Of a DNA stretch of 6,558 nucleotides, positions 6,150 to 6,558 are shown piece after piece. Each line of letters starts with the position of its first letter. The stretch's first letter is position 1. Made by a program: the position numbers and the translations under genes. Below the pieces are notes generated by a model. It made no database searches, had not been told where the DNA came from, and was given only the letters and a program-made list of their open reading frames with translations. Origin of the DNA: Acidimicrobiia bacterium (lineage in GTDB: Bacteria > Actinomycetota > Acidimicrobiia > Acidimicrobiales > AC-14); NCBI GenBank assembly GCA_019243595.1, contig JAFAUA010000135.1:1-6558 (forward strand). The letters run 5' to 3'.

Positions 6150-6166
6150 CGCTGCGTCGCTTAGCG
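6144..6166. terminator. Hairpin between the convergent lipoprotein gene and the right-edge gene
   Basis: CGCTAGCG (6144-6151) pairs with CGC-T-TAGCG (6158-6166), giving an 8-bp stem with one bulged T and a 6-base loop. It overlaps both stop codons (TAG ending at 6149, and TAA of the leftward gene at 6163-6161). On the plus strand a CTTCTTCTT tract follows shortly after. Placement between convergent genes fits a shared terminator, but the stem is modest and no true T-run follows directly. Confidence 0.35.
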
Positions 6167-6558
6167 CCGCTTCTTCTTGACGAACTTCACGGGGCGCTCG
6201 GCCGGATGCGGGAGCGGCCCGCTCGCACCGTTCTTCGAGACGCGCTTGTCGAGGTAGTCGCAGAGCATGTCGTAGGCGGCCTGGCTCGTGAGGGCCACGA
6301 GCTCGTCGCGCAGGGTCTTGTAGACGGGCTCGGCCTCCGTGAAGGCCTCGGTCGCCTCCGTGCACCACCAGGCGAACTCCTCGCCACCGGCGCCCCAGTG
6401 ACGCCGGTCCCACTCGCGGATCGTCGACGTCACATGGCCGCCGCCGTCGGACTGCTCGTCGCGGCGCAGGGGGAGCTGCCAGCACACGTCGGGCTTGAGC
6501 TCCAGGTGCGGGACGCCTCGCTCGATGGCAGTGCGGTGCAGGGCGCAACCGGGTCCGC
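6161..6558 (-). CDS. Cysteine-containing conserved hypothetical protein, N-terminus cut by window edge
   Basis: The frame stays open to the right edge, so the true start is outside the window; 131 residues are visible. The fragment opens GPGCALHRTAIERG, then LKPDVCWQLPLRR (20-32), then STIREWDRRHWGAGG (44-58) and FAWWCTEA (61-68), and ends in a basic tail KFVKKKRR. Cysteines stand at visible positions 4, 25, 65 and 99, with H7 near the first. C-x-L-H followed by K-P-x-x-C-W-Q-L-P is reminiscent of metal-binding cysteine-cluster proteins of actinobacteria, but this is memory, not a search, and the family name is not known to me. A GTG at 6487 could start a shorter protein, but conserved-looking sequence upstream of it (C4, H7, KPD) argues against that. 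It is tail-to-tail with the lipoprotein gene, 11 bases between the stops. Zinc or iron-sulphur binding is possible; the function is unknown. Confidence 0.83.
   Translation of the reverse strand, partial: GPGCALHRTAIERGVPHLELKPDVCWQLPLRRDEQSDGGGHVTSTIREWDRRHWGAGGEEFAWWCTEATEAFTEAEPVYKTLRDELVALTSQAAYDMLCDYLDKRVSKNGASGPLPHPAERPVKFVKKKRR

Noticed and set aside
1..6558. CRISPR array, tRNA/rRNA, insertion sequence, phage attachment site, defence genes
   Set aside because: Reading both strands showed no spaced repeats, no cloverleaf with CCA end, no transposase or integrase motifs, and no toxin, nuclease or reverse transcriptase motifs.

Overview
The window looks like a stretch of ordinary chromosome from a high-GC actinobacterium. 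Reasons are the very GC-rich coding with G/C in third positions, GTG starts, GC-rich hairpins instead of U-tract terminators, a class A penicillin-binding protein beside an L,D-transpeptidase, and a lipoprotein with a Thr/Pro-rich linker. An Acidimicrobiia-like lineage would fit, but this is inferred from style and not from a marker gene. Coding density is high, no gene-free stretch reaches 300 bases, and I see no rRNA, tRNA, CRISPR array, insertion sequence or phage gene.

Left part (1-2062), cell wall: a class A penicillin-binding protein (glycosyltransferase plus the start of the transpeptidase domain, cut by the left edge) is transcribed leftward. It is divergent from a membrane-anchored L,D-transpeptidase of the YkuD family. 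The two can make glycan strands with 4-3 cross-links and 3-3 cross-links respectively, and they are separated by only about 46-70 bases that contain a 7-bp inverted repeat.

Middle part (2070-4790), all leftward: a complete GH13 alpha-glucosidase / oligo-1,6-glucosidase-like enzyme lies tail-to-tail with the L,D-transpeptidase. Upstream of it is an apparent two-gene operon of uncharacterised cytoplasmic proteins (78 aa, then a 267-aa coiled-coil protein), closed by a strong GC-rich hairpin. The hairpin suggests that the GH13 gene is transcribed separately.

Right part (4872-6558): a rightward pair begins with a 55-aa protein with a CxxC...HxxxC putative zinc site. It is followed by a lipoprotein carrying a Thr/Pro linker and a TIM-barrel-like, glycosidase-like domain. 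Their end meets, tail-to-tail, a leftward gene for a cysteine-containing conserved protein that is cut by the right edge.

No clearly new system such as a defence island, retroelement or biosynthetic cluster is visible. The least explained parts are the 78-aa/267-aa pair, the zinc-site microprotein with its lipoprotein neighbour, and the shared PBP/L,D-transpeptidase control region.
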